DNA of 33,225 nucleotides, from contig CAUDVX010000016.1 of NCBI GenBank assembly GCA_958452935.1, positions 1 to 33,225 on the forward strand, read 5' to 3'. Source of the stretch: an uncultured Collinsella sp. Its GTDB lineage: Bacteria > Actinomycetota > Coriobacteriia > Coriobacteriales > Coriobacteriaceae. The translations under genes were made by a program, and so were the position numbers. How positions within the stretch are numbered: the stretch's first letter is position 1; each line of letters begins with the position of its first letter. The notes under the pieces are model-generated. The model ran no database searches and had not been told where the DNA came from. It saw only the letters and a program-made list of their open reading frames with translations. This document shows, piece after piece, positions 1 to 6,887 of this stretch.

Positions 1-823
1 CCATGACCTGGCCCTGCGTGAGCTCGCCCACGTTGACCTGGATGCCGCCCACCCACAGGATGGCGCAAACGCCCAGGTTCATCACCAAAAACGTGACGGG
101 GTTGAGGATCGACGAGAGCTTGCCCACCGCGATTGCGACACGCGCCTGGTCATCGGCCGCCTGGGCAAAACGCTCACGTTCGTGACCCTCGCGCACAAAC
201 GCCCGGACCACGCGGGCGCCCGAAAGCCCCTCGCGGCAAATGAGCGCGATGCGGTCGAGCTTTGCCTGCAGCTGCCTGTAGTACGGGATGCAGCGCGCCA
301 TGACAAACCAAAACACCAGGCCGATGGCGGGCGTGCAAATCAAAAAGATGATGCCGAGCTTAAGGTCGATGGCAAGGGCCGCGACCATGGAACCCACCGC
401 CAAGAAGGGCCAGCGGATGAGCATGCGCACGCCCAGCGCCACGGCGAGCTGTACCTGGTTGACATCGTTGGTGATACGCGTGATGAGCGACGGCGTGCCA
501 AAGCGGTCAAGTTCGGCATAGCTCAGCTTGTTGATGTGCTTGTAGAGTGCGCCGCGAATGTCGGTGCCCATGCCCTGCGAGGTCAGCGCCGCCATCTTTT
601 GGCAGACAAGCGTAAACGAGATGCCGATCACAGCCATGGCGCCAAGTACCATGCCGTAGTGGATAACGGCGCTGACATCGTGTGCGCCAATACCCTTATC
701 GATCATCTGGGCAATCACGAGCGGTGTAAGCAGGTCAAAGATCACTTCAATCAACTTGCACGCAGGGCCAATCACCATATATCGGCGAAACTTACCACCA
801 AAACGCCCGAGCAGCTCAATCAT
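1..823 (-). CDS. ABC exporter subunit, transmembrane half (3' end outside window)
   Basis: Reading the minus strand from ATG at 823 gives at least 274 codons beginning MIELLGRFGGKFRRYMVIGP. The frame stays open to the window edge. A gggag ribosome site sits about 10 bases upstream. The visible part is the type I exporter membrane domain: hydrophobic helices around residues 15-60 and 135-175, the coupling-helix signatures ELDRFGTPSLITRITNDVNQVQ and GARVVRAFVREGHERERF, and a helix pair near the edge. The nucleotide-binding domain should follow to the left of base 1. The closest look-alike in the window is the first subunit of the exporter at 10579-12315, so this is probably one half of a heterodimeric multidrug-type exporter, its partner lying outside. 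The substrate cannot be read from sequence. Family assignment is firm; role in drug or peptide export is inference. Confidence 0.93.
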   Translation of the reverse strand, partial: MIELLGRFGGKFRRYMVIGPACKLIEVIFDLLTPLVIAQMIDKGIGAHDVSAVIHYGMVLGAMAVIGISFTLVCQKMAALTSQGMGTDIRGALYKHINKLSYAELDRFGTPSLITRITNDVNQVQLAVALGVRMLIRWPFLAVGSMVAALAIDLKLGIIFLICTPAIGLVFWFVMARCIPYYRQLQAKLDRIALICREGLSGARVVRAFVREGHERERFAQAADDQARVAIAVGKLSSILNPVTFLVMNLGVCAILWVGGIQVNVGELTQGQVM

Positions 824-867
824 AAAAAGGCGCTCCCTATCATCATCTCTCTTCAATCTGATTCATG

Positions 868-896
868 ATAGTACGGAGAACCCTGGAGATGCGTAA
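868..896 (-). promoter_or_regulatory. Candidate promoter for the ABC exporter gene
   Basis: On the minus strand TTACGC is followed after 17 bases by TACTAT, about 45 bases before the ATG at 823. Spacing is ideal but the -35 match is moderate, so this is tentative. The rest of 897-1050 shows no gene. Confidence 0.35.
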
Positions 897-1053
897 GCAA
901 CTCGTTACAGATGTTAAGGCGAAGCAAGCACAAAGGTCACTAGTGCCCAAGGCATGTAGCAGCCGATGTTTTGGCAACGCCAGCGAGTTCCACTAAGCAC
1001 GGGATTGAATTGCTCAGATAAACACGCCTTTACGGGTGATTTTTGGACGACGG

Positions 1054-1148
1054 GGCCCGGCCGGTGACGAGGCATTTGGTAGTCGAGCGATCCCGCAGGC
1101 GTAGCCGAGGACCAGCGAGACACCAAATACCTCGTCGCCGGCCGGGCC
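1054..1148. repeat. Imperfect 27-bp inverted repeat with 41-base loop
   Basis: Arms 1054-1080 and 1122-1148 pair over 27 positions with two mismatches or wobbles (core GACGAGGCATTTGGT against ACCAAATACCTCGTC). It lies directly downstream of the SRP RNA in the direction of its transcription. No T-run follows on the minus strand, so it is not an ordinary terminator. It could be an intergenic repeat element or an RNA processing structure. Confidence 0.6.
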
Positions 1149-1179
1149 ATGTCGCGGCACCAAAAAGCGCCTGCGCACT

Positions 1180-1270
1180 CGATGGATCCGGATGCCCGAC
1201 AGAGGCTCCTTATGGCTGCTTCCTTCCGGACCTGACCAGATTCGGAACATGTCGTCATCCGAACCCATCG
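1180..1270 (-). ncRNA. ffs: Signal recognition particle RNA, small bacterial type
   Basis: The minus strand contains the hallmark SRP helix-8 sequence GGTCAGGTCCGGAAGGAAGC (rc of about 1218-1240). The RNA ends pair in a 15-bp helix: 1256-1270 with 1180-1194, only two G-U pairs. This gives a single long hairpin of about 91 nt, the short 4.5S-like form. The RNA binds Ffh and targets nascent membrane and secreted proteins. It lies downstream of tadA on the same strand, matching the tadA-ffs-dnaX order known in many Gram-positives; dnaX itself is not seen here. Mature ends are set from helix pairing and may differ by a few bases. Confidence 0.93.
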
Positions 1271-1291
1271 AACGCGCTAGGCGCTCGATAT

Positions 1292-1320
1292 ATATTACCC
1301 GCTCCCGCCCGATGGGGCAA
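1292..1320 (-). promoter_or_regulatory. Promoter of the SRP RNA gene
   Basis: Minus-strand TTGCCC, 17-base spacer, TAATAT. Predicted transcription start near 1285, about 15 bases before the 5' helix of ffs. A small GCGCCTAGCGC palindrome lies in the interval. Confidence 0.6.
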
Positions 1321-1328
1321 GGTAGCTA

Positions 1329-1399
1329 ATTTGGGACGGGGCTTTTTGACTACTTGGGCAATCAGATCGACAGGTGGTCAAATAAGCCCCGTCCCAAAA
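1329..1399. repeat. Inverted repeat, about 20-bp arms
   Basis: TTGGGACGGGGCTTTTTGAC at 1331-1350 pairs with 1377-1397 (GTCAAATAAGCCCCGTCCCA) with a one-base bulge. Hairpin with a 26-base loop. Lies upstream of the ffs promoter. Together with the next two repeats it fills the gap between ffs and the tadA fusion. Confidence 0.6.
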
Positions 1400-1433
1400 A
1401 GACTGGTCTGCTGCCGTGCCACAAAAGGGGCCT

Positions 1434-1561
1434 ATCTACTACGTTTAGGCCGCAGGGGTCAACCATAGCCGGCTTTTTCGAAAATCGGCAAGCTTTCTAC
1501 CTGCGGTTTTAATTTCACAAAATCCGGGATGGTCAAGGGTGCTCGGCTAAACGTAGTAGAT
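1434..1561. repeat. Widely spaced inverted repeat around CTACTACGTTTA
   Basis: 1434-1452 (ATCTACTACGTTTAGGCCG) is matched in reverse complement by 1544-1561 (CGGCTAAACGTAGTAGAT), about 90 bases apart. No coding frame explains the stretch between. It looks like the ends of a short non-coding element. Confidence 0.5.
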
Positions 1562-1628
1562 GGCCGCATTTCATGGCGGACGGTCCGACCCAAGGCCCAA
1601 GGCGGCCAGCCTCGGATAGCCATTCTCG

Positions 1629-1697
1629 AAGTTGCGGTGGAATAGTTCCTGTTTTTGCCGCCTGAGCCGCCAAACAGGAACTATTCCACCGCAACTT
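1629..1697. repeat. Perfect 26-bp inverted repeat downstream of the tadA fusion
   Basis: Arms 1629-1654 and 1672-1697 are exact reverse complements (core GCGGTGGAATAGTTCCTG), loop of 17 bases. It begins 15 bases after the stop codon of the gene at 1713 in the direction of transcription. There is no clear U-run, so it may act in termination or as a mobile hairpin element rather than a classical terminator. Confidence 0.7.
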
Positions 1698-1712
1698 ATA
1701 GGGAGTTGGGTT

Positions 1713-3494
1713 TTAGAGGCGGGCGAGGTCGTAGGCTTGGGCGGCTGCTTCGCCGACGCAGATGAGGTTGGTTGTGGCTTCCTGGGGGTCGAGCGCTTGG
1801 TCAAGAGGCATGGGCCTGCGGCAGACCGGCAGAACCAAGTCGATGCCCCGACCATACACCGCATCCAAATTGTCGGCACGACCGCCCACGACGGCGACCA
1901 CCGGCTTGCCATATCGCTTCGCACGACGGGCCACGCCCACCGGCGCCTTACCGGCAGCGGATTGCTCATCCATATTGCCCTCGCCCGTTATGACCAGGTC
2001 GGCATCGCGCACGCGCTCGTCAAACCCAATCAGATCAAGCACCGTCTCCACGCCCGAGCGTAGCTCCGCGCCGAGCGCTAGCAGTGCGGCGCCCAGGCCG
2101 CCGGCGGCGCCGGCACCGGGTACACCGAGCACCGAGCCAAATGTCCGCACACCCTCGGGCGCGCGCAACAACCCCTGAGCCCGCACCCCGGCAATCGCCG
2201 CATCGAGCAGGCGGCCATAGCCGACCATCCAGCAGTCGTACCTGCGCAGCACCTCGGCATCACCCGCCGGCAGGCCCTTTTGCCCGCCAAACACTGCAAG
2301 TGCCCCACGACGCCCCACGAGCGGATTCTCGACATCGGAAAGCACCACGACACGCGTGCCATTTAGCGCCCGAAGCGCCGGTGCCAAATCGATATTCGCC
2401 ACGCGTTCAAGGCCCGCGAGGCCGGGGGCGATATTGCAGCCACGGCCATCGACAAGGTGGGCGCCCAGCGCCTGCAGCATGCCGGCGCCACCGTCGTTGG
2501 TGGCGCTGCCGCCCAGACCAATATAGATCGTCTTTGCCCCAGCACGGACCGCGCGAAGCATGAGCTCGCCCACGCCATAGGTCGAAGCCGCAAGCGCCGC
2601 CGATTCCGTGCAGGGCGAATACCCAATACCCGCCGCCTCGGCCATCTCAATAACAGCAGATTCGCGCTCGCCGTCCACCAGCATCCGGGCAGGCACGCGG
2701 TCGCCCAAGGGGCCTGCGACTTCACCTGCCACGACCTCACCGCCGCACGCGGCAACGGCATCGAGCGTTCCCTCGCCACCATCTGCCAGCGGCAACGCGC
2801 TTACCTGGGCATCAGGCCACACACGGCGCACACCTTCGGCAACGGCACCCTCCGCCTGCGAGCTCGACACGCTGCCTTTAAAGGAGTCGATCGCCAACAG
2901 CACGCGGCGGAACCGGCGCTGCACGGGGCCAAAGTCGAGCGTCTCGCCAGCGAGATCCCCAACACCCGCAAGCGCCTCGGCGTGGGCGGCATGCGCCTCA
3001 AGATCGGCCCCACAACCGCAGCCAGCACCATCGGTGCCACGCAGCCCACTAAAATAACCGCTCAGCACCGCGCGGCACTCGTCTGCCAGCACGCCGGCGG
3101 TCACATTAAACCGATGATTCAGGCGCGAATCGGCATTCAGGTCGTATAGCGACCCCAGAGCGCCCGCTTTAGCATCGGACGCGCCGTACACGCAGCGCCC
3201 CACGCGCGCGTTAACCATAAGCCCCGCGCACATGCAGCAGGGCTCGAGCGTCACGTAGACCGTGCAATCGGAGAGGCGCCAACGACCGAGCGACTGCGCG
3301 GCGGCACATAGGGCCGCAAACTCGGCATGCGCCGAAGGGTCCTGGTCGAGCTCGCGGCGATTATGCGCCCGCGCGACAATCTCACCCGCGCGCACCACTA
3401 CGGCACCGATCGGCACCTCGCCCACCGCAGCGGCGGCGCGCGCCTCCGCCAGTGCCTCGCGCATGAACTTCTCGTCGATTTCGGTGGTCGTCAT
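1713..3494 (-). CDS. tadA: Fusion of tRNA adenosine deaminase (TadA) and glycerate kinase
   Basis: One uninterrupted 593-residue frame joins two complete enzymes. Residues 1-150 are TadA, which makes inosine at the wobble base of tRNA-Arg(ACG): the zinc ligands H56 (in HAE, with catalytic E58), C86 and C89 (PCCMC) are present. Residues 150-196 are a Gly/Ala/Cys-rich linker. Residues 197-593 are a type I glycerate kinase (GarK/GlxK family): IDSFKGSVSS at 202-211, LADGGEGT at 236-243, then GLGGSATNDGGAGML, SDVENPLVG and ITGEGNMDEQSAAGK. It phosphorylates glycerate for entry into glycolysis. Start chosen at ATG 3494 with gggaagg seven bases upstream; an in-frame extension to 3545 would overlap the tRNA promoter. 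Both domains look active. Each function is firm from motifs; the reason for the fusion is unknown. Confidence 0.92.
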   Translation of the reverse strand: MTTTEIDEKFMREALAEARAAAAVGEVPIGAVVVRAGEIVARAHNRRELDQDPSAHAEFAALCAAAQSLGRWRLSDCTVYVTLEPCCMCAGLMVNARVGRCVYGASDAKAGALGSLYDLNADSRLNHRFNVTAGVLADECRAVLSGYFSGLRGTDGAGCGCGADLEAHAAHAEALAGVGDLAGETLDFGPVQRRFRRVLLAIDSFKGSVSSSQAEGAVAEGVRRVWPDAQVSALPLADGGEGTLDAVAACGGEVVAGEVAGPLGDRVPARMLVDGERESAVIEMAEAAGIGYSPCTESAALAASTYGVGELMLRAVRAGAKTIYIGLGGSATNDGGAGMLQALGAHLVDGRGCNIAPGLAGLERVANIDLAPALRALNGTRVVVLSDVENPLVGRRGALAVFGGQKGLPAGDAEVLRRYDCWMVGYGRLLDAAIAGVRAQGLLRAPEGVRTFGSVLGVPGAGAAGGLGAALLALGAELRSGVETVLDLIGFDERVRDADLVITGEGNMDEQSAAGKAPVGVARRAKRYGKPVVAVVGGRADNLDAVYGRGIDLVLPVCRRPMPLDQALDPQEATTNLICVGEAAAQAYDLARL

Positions 3495-3526
3495 CGTTCG
3501 CCTTCCCTGTTGCAAATTCAAAACGA

Positions 3527-3535
3527 TGCTATCAT
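3527..3535 (+). promoter_or_regulatory. Extended -10 of the tRNA-Ser promoter
   Basis: TGCTATCAT places the start near 3542, four bases before the tRNA 5' end. No well-spaced -35 is seen. The 51-base gap to tadA must hold divergent promoters. Confidence 0.45.
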
Positions 3536-3545
3536 TACGACTCAC

Positions 3546-3635
3546 GGAGAGATGGCAGAGCGGTTGAATGCGGCGGTCTTGAAAACCGTTGAGCGCGAGA
3601 GCGTTCCGGGGGTTCGAATCCCCCTCTCTCCGCCA
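3546..3635 (+). tRNA. tRNA-Ser(TGA)
   Basis: The acceptor stem GGAGAGA (3546-3552) pairs with TCTCTCC (3625-3631), followed by discriminator G and an encoded CCA (3633-3635). The anticodon loop CTTGAAA at 3578-3584 gives anticodon TGA at 3580-3582, flanked by a 5-bp stem. The long variable arm (GAGCGCGAGAGCGTTC region) and GGTTCGAATCC T-arm are those of a class II serine tRNA, which reads UCN codons. The gene ends only three bases from the stop of the convergent TetR gene. Confidence 0.97.
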
Positions 3636-3638
3636 CTC

Positions 3639-4223
3639 TTAGTGACTCACCGGCGTCATGGTCCGCTCGAACAGCGCATCGACCACGTCGGCGATTTCGG
3701 ATCGGCGCTCTAGTACGTGGCCCGATTCCCACCACATGGTAAAGAGTCGAATAATACCGCCGGCGACAAACTCAGACGTTGTCTCGAGCGATACGGGCGC
3801 GAGCGCGTCCTCGTCAAGCGCGATCATCACGCGCCCGCGTATGGAGCGCGCGATGCGGTCGCAAATCATGCTGGTCAGCATACCCGACATGCTGCTCGCC
3901 AAAATGTTATCCATGAGCTGCTCATGCGCCAGAATCAGATCCATGGCATCGGCGAACACTTCGTGGCGAAGCGCGCGTACGTCCTCGGCGTCCTCCGCGC
4001 CATCCGCATCGGCCCGCTTTTGCGGCAGGCCCGACATGAGTTCATCGATATAGAAGGCAAAGTAATCGTTTTTGTCGCGGAAGTGCTTGTAGAACGTCGT
4101 CCGACGAATCATAGCGCGGTCGCACAGCATGGCAACCGTCACGTCCTCAAACCGATGCTCTTCGAGCAGCTCGGTAAAGGCCTCGAACAGGGCCCGATAG
4201 GTTTTCTTGATGCGAAGGTCCAT
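3639..4223 (-). CDS. TetR/AcrR-family transcriptional regulator
   Basis: A 194-residue protein. Residues 8-52 form the TetR DNA-binding domain: TYRALFEAFTELLEEHRFEDV, then the helix-turn-helix VAMLCDRAMIRRTTFYKHF with the hallmark TTFYKHF at 42-48. The rest is an all-helical effector domain ending in a tryptophan pair (MWWESGH) of the type seen in TetR_C_33 or DhaS-like members; the ligand is unknown. Start set at ATG 4223 because GGAGGG lies 8 bases upstream; an upstream in-frame ATG at 4259 has no such site. It is transcribed toward the tRNA and divergently from lemA, whose 212-base shared intergenic region may carry its operator. The target gene is not evident. Confidence 0.9.
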   Translation of the reverse strand: MDLRIKKTYRALFEAFTELLEEHRFEDVTVAMLCDRAMIRRTTFYKHFRDKNDYFAFYIDELMSGLPQKRADADGAEDAEDVRALRHEVFADAMDLILAHEQLMDNILASSMSGMLTSMICDRIARSIRGRVMIALDEDALAPVSLETTSEFVAGGIIRLFTMWWESGHVLERRSEIADVVDALFERTMTPVSH

Positions 4224-4368
4224 ATATATCGCCCTCCTCAAGGAGAAGACAACGCTCACTAATCTGTCGCATATCTTACACCTGTATCGCCCGCCCCCTG
4301 GCGAATGGCCTTACCTTGGTGGAAACATAACGCTTACCAGAAAGTTCGGTATCGCCAAAGGTTGCGGG

Positions 4369-4374
4369 TATACT
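4369..4374 (+). promoter_or_regulatory. -10 box of lemA
   Basis: TATACT about 62 bases before the lemA ATG, with a weak TTCGGT 18 bases upstream. Two CTTACC direct repeats lie just before it, near the TetR gene, and could be an operator. Confidence 0.4.
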
Positions 4375-4435
4375 AGTAGCGTTACACCAACGGCAGCCGG
4401 CGGAAGACGCCGCGGCCATTCGAAACGGAGACACC

Positions 4436-4987
4436 ATGATTCCCGTCATCATCGGTATCGTTGTTGTCGTTGTGATTGTCTGCGCCATCGCCGGCATCTA
4501 CAACAACATGGTCACCAAGCGCAATCGCATTGATAACGCCTGGCAGAACATCGACACGCAGCTGCAGCGCCGCAACGACCTGATCCCTAACCTGGTCGAA
4601 ACCGTCAAGGGCTACGCCAAACACGAGCAGGACACGCTTGCCGCCGTGGTCAACGCGCGCAACGCCGCCGTGAGCGCCACCACGCCCGAAGCCAAGATGG
4701 AAGCCGACAACGTGCTGACCGGCGCCCTGCGCCAGCTCTTCGCCGTGGCCGAGGCTTACCCCGATCTTAAGGCGAACACCAACTTTACGCAGCTCCAAGC
4801 CACGCTCGAAGACACCGAGAACAAGGTGAGCTACGCACGCCAGAGCTACAACGACTGCGTGCTTAGCTACAACAACGCCATCCAGACCTTCCCGGCCGTC
4901 ATCTTTGCCGGCATCTTCCAGTTTAAGGAGCGCCAGGGCTTCGAGGCCGCCGAAGCTGCCCGCCAGGCACCGACCGTCAAGTTCTAA
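4436..4987 (+). CDS. lemA: LemA family protein
   Basis: A 183-residue protein of the LemA family. Residues 2-24 are one hydrophobic helix (IPVIIGIVVVVVIVCAIAGI) followed by the typical YNNMVTKRNRIDNAWQNIDTQLQRRNDLIPNLVETVKGYA block, which is the most conserved part of the family. The remainder is predicted helical hairpin, with NTNFTQLQATLEDTENKVSYARQSYND and the FPAVIFAGIF segment. The N-terminus faces outward in characterised members and the biochemical role is not established. A ggag ribosome site precedes ATG 4436. LemA often neighbours a TPM-domain protein or HtpX; here it stands alone, followed by a terminator. Confidence 0.95.
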   Translation: MIPVIIGIVVVVVIVCAIAGIYNNMVTKRNRIDNAWQNIDTQLQRRNDLIPNLVETVKGYAKHEQDTLAAVVNARNAAVSATTPEAKMEADNVLTGALRQLFAVAEAYPDLKANTNFTQLQATLEDTENKVSYARQSYNDCVLSYNNAIQTFPAVIFAGIFQFKERQGFEAAEAARQAPTVKF

Positions 4988-5023
4988 CAGATCCGCAGCG
5001 TATCCTTAATCGGGTATATGCAT

Positions 5024-5068
5024 AAACCGCCTCGTCGAATGCATACTTCGACGGGGCGGTTTCCTTTG
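5024..5068 (+). terminator. Rho-independent terminator of lemA
   Basis: AAACCGCCTCGTCGAA (5024-5039) pairs with TTCGACGGGGCGGTTT (5047-5062), one G-U pair, loop of 7, followed by TCCTTTG. It starts 37 bases after the lemA stop. Confidence 0.8.
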
Positions 5069-5089
5069 TCGCGAAGGTCCCCCTCAAGG

Positions 5090-5298
5090 CGCCGTGCATT
5101 TTTGGGAGTATTCAGCATAACCAAGGGCTTCGGGCGCCACGATAAATGCCAAAGACCGCGAATATCCCTGCAAATCAAACGCTGTCAGCCCATAACCCCG
5201 CCCATCATTCGTAGAAAACATCGAGAAATCCCGATTTTTCGCCCGAGGCCGGTATGCAGGGGTCTTCGATTGCAGAATACTCGCAAAAATGCACGTCG
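5090..5298. repeat. Terminal inverted repeats (27 bp) bounding a 209-base element
   Basis: 5090-5116 and 5272-5298 are reverse complements at 23 of 27 positions (core GTGCATTTTTGGGAGTATTC). No credible gene lies between. Inner parts also show mirrored pieces (GCAGGGGTCTTCGATTGCAG). It looks like a small non-autonomous element or a large hairpin. Confidence 0.55.
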
Positions 5299-5323
5299 CC
5301 ACCACCCCCACATGGCGCGAACC

Positions 5324-5352
5324 AAAACAAAAGCGCGGCCAAAAGGCCGCGC
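5324..5352 (-). terminator. Terminator on the minus strand, downstream of ilvE
   Basis: GCGCGGCC-AAAA-GGCCGCGC stem (5333-5352). On the minus strand it is followed by TTTTGTTTT. It lies some 190 bases beyond the ilvE stop, after the large hairpin at 5409-5524, so it probably ends the ilvE transcript. A weaker T-rich stretch on the plus side could make it bidirectional. Confidence 0.75.
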
Positions 5353-5408
5353 GCCATCTTTATTCAGATTAATTATTGCCCGCTGTGGCAACGCCGAGCC
5401 CGCAGGGC

Positions 5409-5524
5409 GGAGAGCAAGTCCCCTCCCGGCGCATTCCGCAGGACGCAGAAGCCCTCGCCGCACGAAGTGCGCAGCGAGGGCTTCTTGCATGTCCGAGGAC
5501 GCGCCGGGAGGGAACTTGCTCTCC
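5409..5524. repeat. Nested long hairpin in the ilvE 3' region
   Basis: Outer arms 5409-5432 and 5501-5524 pair at 23 of 24 positions (AGAGCAAGTCCCCTCCCGGC end). Inside, AGAAGCCCTCGC (5447-5458) pairs with GCGAGGGCTTCT and a CGCAC/GTGCG tip. Almost the whole 116 bases can fold as one arm. It lies 20 bases past the ilvE stop codon. Confidence 0.75.
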
Positions 5525-5544
5525 ACCCGGGCAGGTAAGACGAA

Positions 5545-6597
5545 TTACGCGACGGTGTAAACCCAGTTGTGCTTATCCTCAACAGCACCAGACTGGATGC
5601 CCGTCAGAGTCTCGCGGAGCTTCTTCATCACAGGACCGATCTCGGTGTAGCCAGCCGGGAAGGTCACAGTCTCGTCGGCACCGTAGACCTTGTTGTCGAT
5701 CTCGCCGACCGGGGAGATAACGGCAGCGGTGCCGCACAGACCGCACTCAACAAAGGTGCCGGCCTTGACCTCGGCCCACTCGACGGGTCGCTGATCGACG
5801 GTCATGCCCAGGTCCTCAGCGACCTGAACGAGCGAACGGCGGGTGATGGAGGGCAGGATGGAGTCGGTGTGCGACTGCGGGACGACAAGCGTGCCGTCCT
5901 CCTTCACGAACAGGACGTTGGCGCCACCGGTCTCCTCGACATAGGTGCGGGACTCGGAGTCGAGATACAGGTTCTCGGCATAGCCCTCGCGGTGAGCCTC
6001 CATCGTGGGCTTCAGGGACATGGCGTAGTTCAGGCCGGCCTTGATGTTGCCGGTGCCGTGCGGTGCGGCGCGGTCGTACTCGGAAACACGCAGCTTGACA
6101 GGCTTGAGGCCACCCTTAAAGTACGGACCGACCGGGGTCACGAGAATGCGGAACGTGTACTCAGGAGCGGGAGCCACGCCGATTACGTCACCGGAGCCGA
6201 TCATAAACGGACGCACATACAGGGTCGCGCCAGAGCCGAAGGGCGGAACCCATGCGGCGTTGGCAGAGACGACCTGCTTGACGGCCTCGACAAACTTGTC
6301 CTTGGGGAACGGGGGCATCTCGAGGCGCTGGGCGGAGTTGTACATACGCTCGGCGTTCATATCGGGACGGAAGCAGACGATGCTGCCGTCCTCGGCGGTG
6401 TAGGCCTTCAGGCCCTCAAAGACCTCCTGGCAGTAATGGAAGATGCCGCCGCACTCGGAGACATGCAGGGTGTGGTCGGTGGTCAGACCGCCCTCGTCCC
6501 ACTCGCCGTCCTTCCAATGGGCCTCGTAGCTGTAATCGGTCTTCATGTAGCCAAAGCCGAGGCTACCCCAATCGATATCCTTCTTCTCGACAGTCAT
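5545..6597 (-). CDS. ilvE: Branched-chain amino acid aminotransferase
   Basis: A 350-residue class IV PLP aminotransferase. It moves the amino group between glutamate and the keto acids of leucine, isoleucine and valine in the cytoplasm. Recognisable segments are FEGLKAYTAEDGSIVCFRPDMNAERM (60-86), LYVRPFMIG (126-134), GTGNIKAGLNYA with the PLP lysine K186, EETGGANVLFV and VECGLCGTAAVISPVGEI. The length fits the larger mammalian-like BCAT subgroup. ATG 6597 was chosen because aaggag lies 8 bases upstream; the frame stays open 147 bases further but that part is Arg/Ala-rich and unlike the family. The mRNA leader is about 190 bases and carries a CTTTA-N6-TAAAG palindrome near its start, shared with the amino-acid ABC operon. 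Confidence 0.96.
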   Translation of the reverse strand: MTVEKKDIDWGSLGFGYMKTDYSYEAHWKDGEWDEGGLTTDHTLHVSECGGIFHYCQEVFEGLKAYTAEDGSIVCFRPDMNAERMYNSAQRLEMPPFPKDKFVEAVKQVVSANAAWVPPFGSGATLYVRPFMIGSGDVIGVAPAPEYTFRILVTPVGPYFKGGLKPVKLRVSEYDRAAPHGTGNIKAGLNYAMSLKPTMEAHREGYAENLYLDSESRTYVEETGGANVLFVKEDGTLVVPQSHTDSILPSITRRSLVQVAEDLGMTVDQRPVEWAEVKAGTFVECGLCGTAAVISPVGEIDNKVYGADETVTFPAGYTEIGPVMKKLRETLTGIQSGAVEDKHNWVYTVA

Positions 6598-6787
6598 ATG
6601 TCGCTCCTTACATACACGGTTGCATACTCGCGAACCCGCACGCAAGGACCGAAGCCGGCCGCGTCGCAACGTCGCATACCCGGAAGCGTAGAGCCGGGCA
6701 GGACACGCGGGCAGCATCAAAGCCGATGGCGCGTCGATTCGCATGCAGGTGATTGTACTCCCCGCACGCCCTGGATAAAACGCTTTT

Positions 6788-6803
6788 CTTTAACTAAGTA
6801 AAG
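6788..6803. promoter_or_regulatory. Candidate operator upstream of ilvE
   Basis: On the minus strand CTTTACTTAGTTAAAG, an imperfect palindrome CTTTA-N6-TAAAG. It matches CTTTAGTTAGGTAAAG at 32533-32548 in 14 of 16 positions. A TACAAT -10 candidate lies downstream near 6755-6760. Confidence 0.45.
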
Positions 6804-6821
6804 TATTTTCATTTGCCTTCA

Positions 6822-6859
6822 ACACAAAAGGCCCGCCATCGAATCCGATGACGGGCCTT
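6822..6859 (-). terminator. Terminator of the DedA gene
   Basis: AAGGCCCGCCATCG (6828-6841) pairs with CGATGACGGGCCTT (6846-6859), one wobble. On the minus strand it is followed by TTGTGTT after the last TT of the stem. It begins about 28 bases past the DedA stop. Confidence 0.75.
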
Positions 6860-6887
6860 GGAATTAACGTCCGAAACCAAGCTCGGA

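Noticed and set aside
914..1468. Small open frames across the SRP RNA and neighbouring repeat
   Set aside because: They run through a structural RNA and inverted repeats and show no protein-like pattern.
2160..3060. Possible frameshift between TadA and glycerate kinase
   Set aside because: The reading frame is continuous through the linker with normal codon use, so a genuine fusion is favoured.
6598..6787. T-box or leader-peptide attenuator in front of ilvE
   Set aside because: No T-box sequence, no branched-chain codon run and no terminator/antiterminator pair were seen.
5569..6801. Long open frame of about 410 codons antisense to ilvE
   Set aside because: Composition is that of a GC-rich shadow frame; it lies wholly over a clear ilvE with better ribosome site and known motifs.
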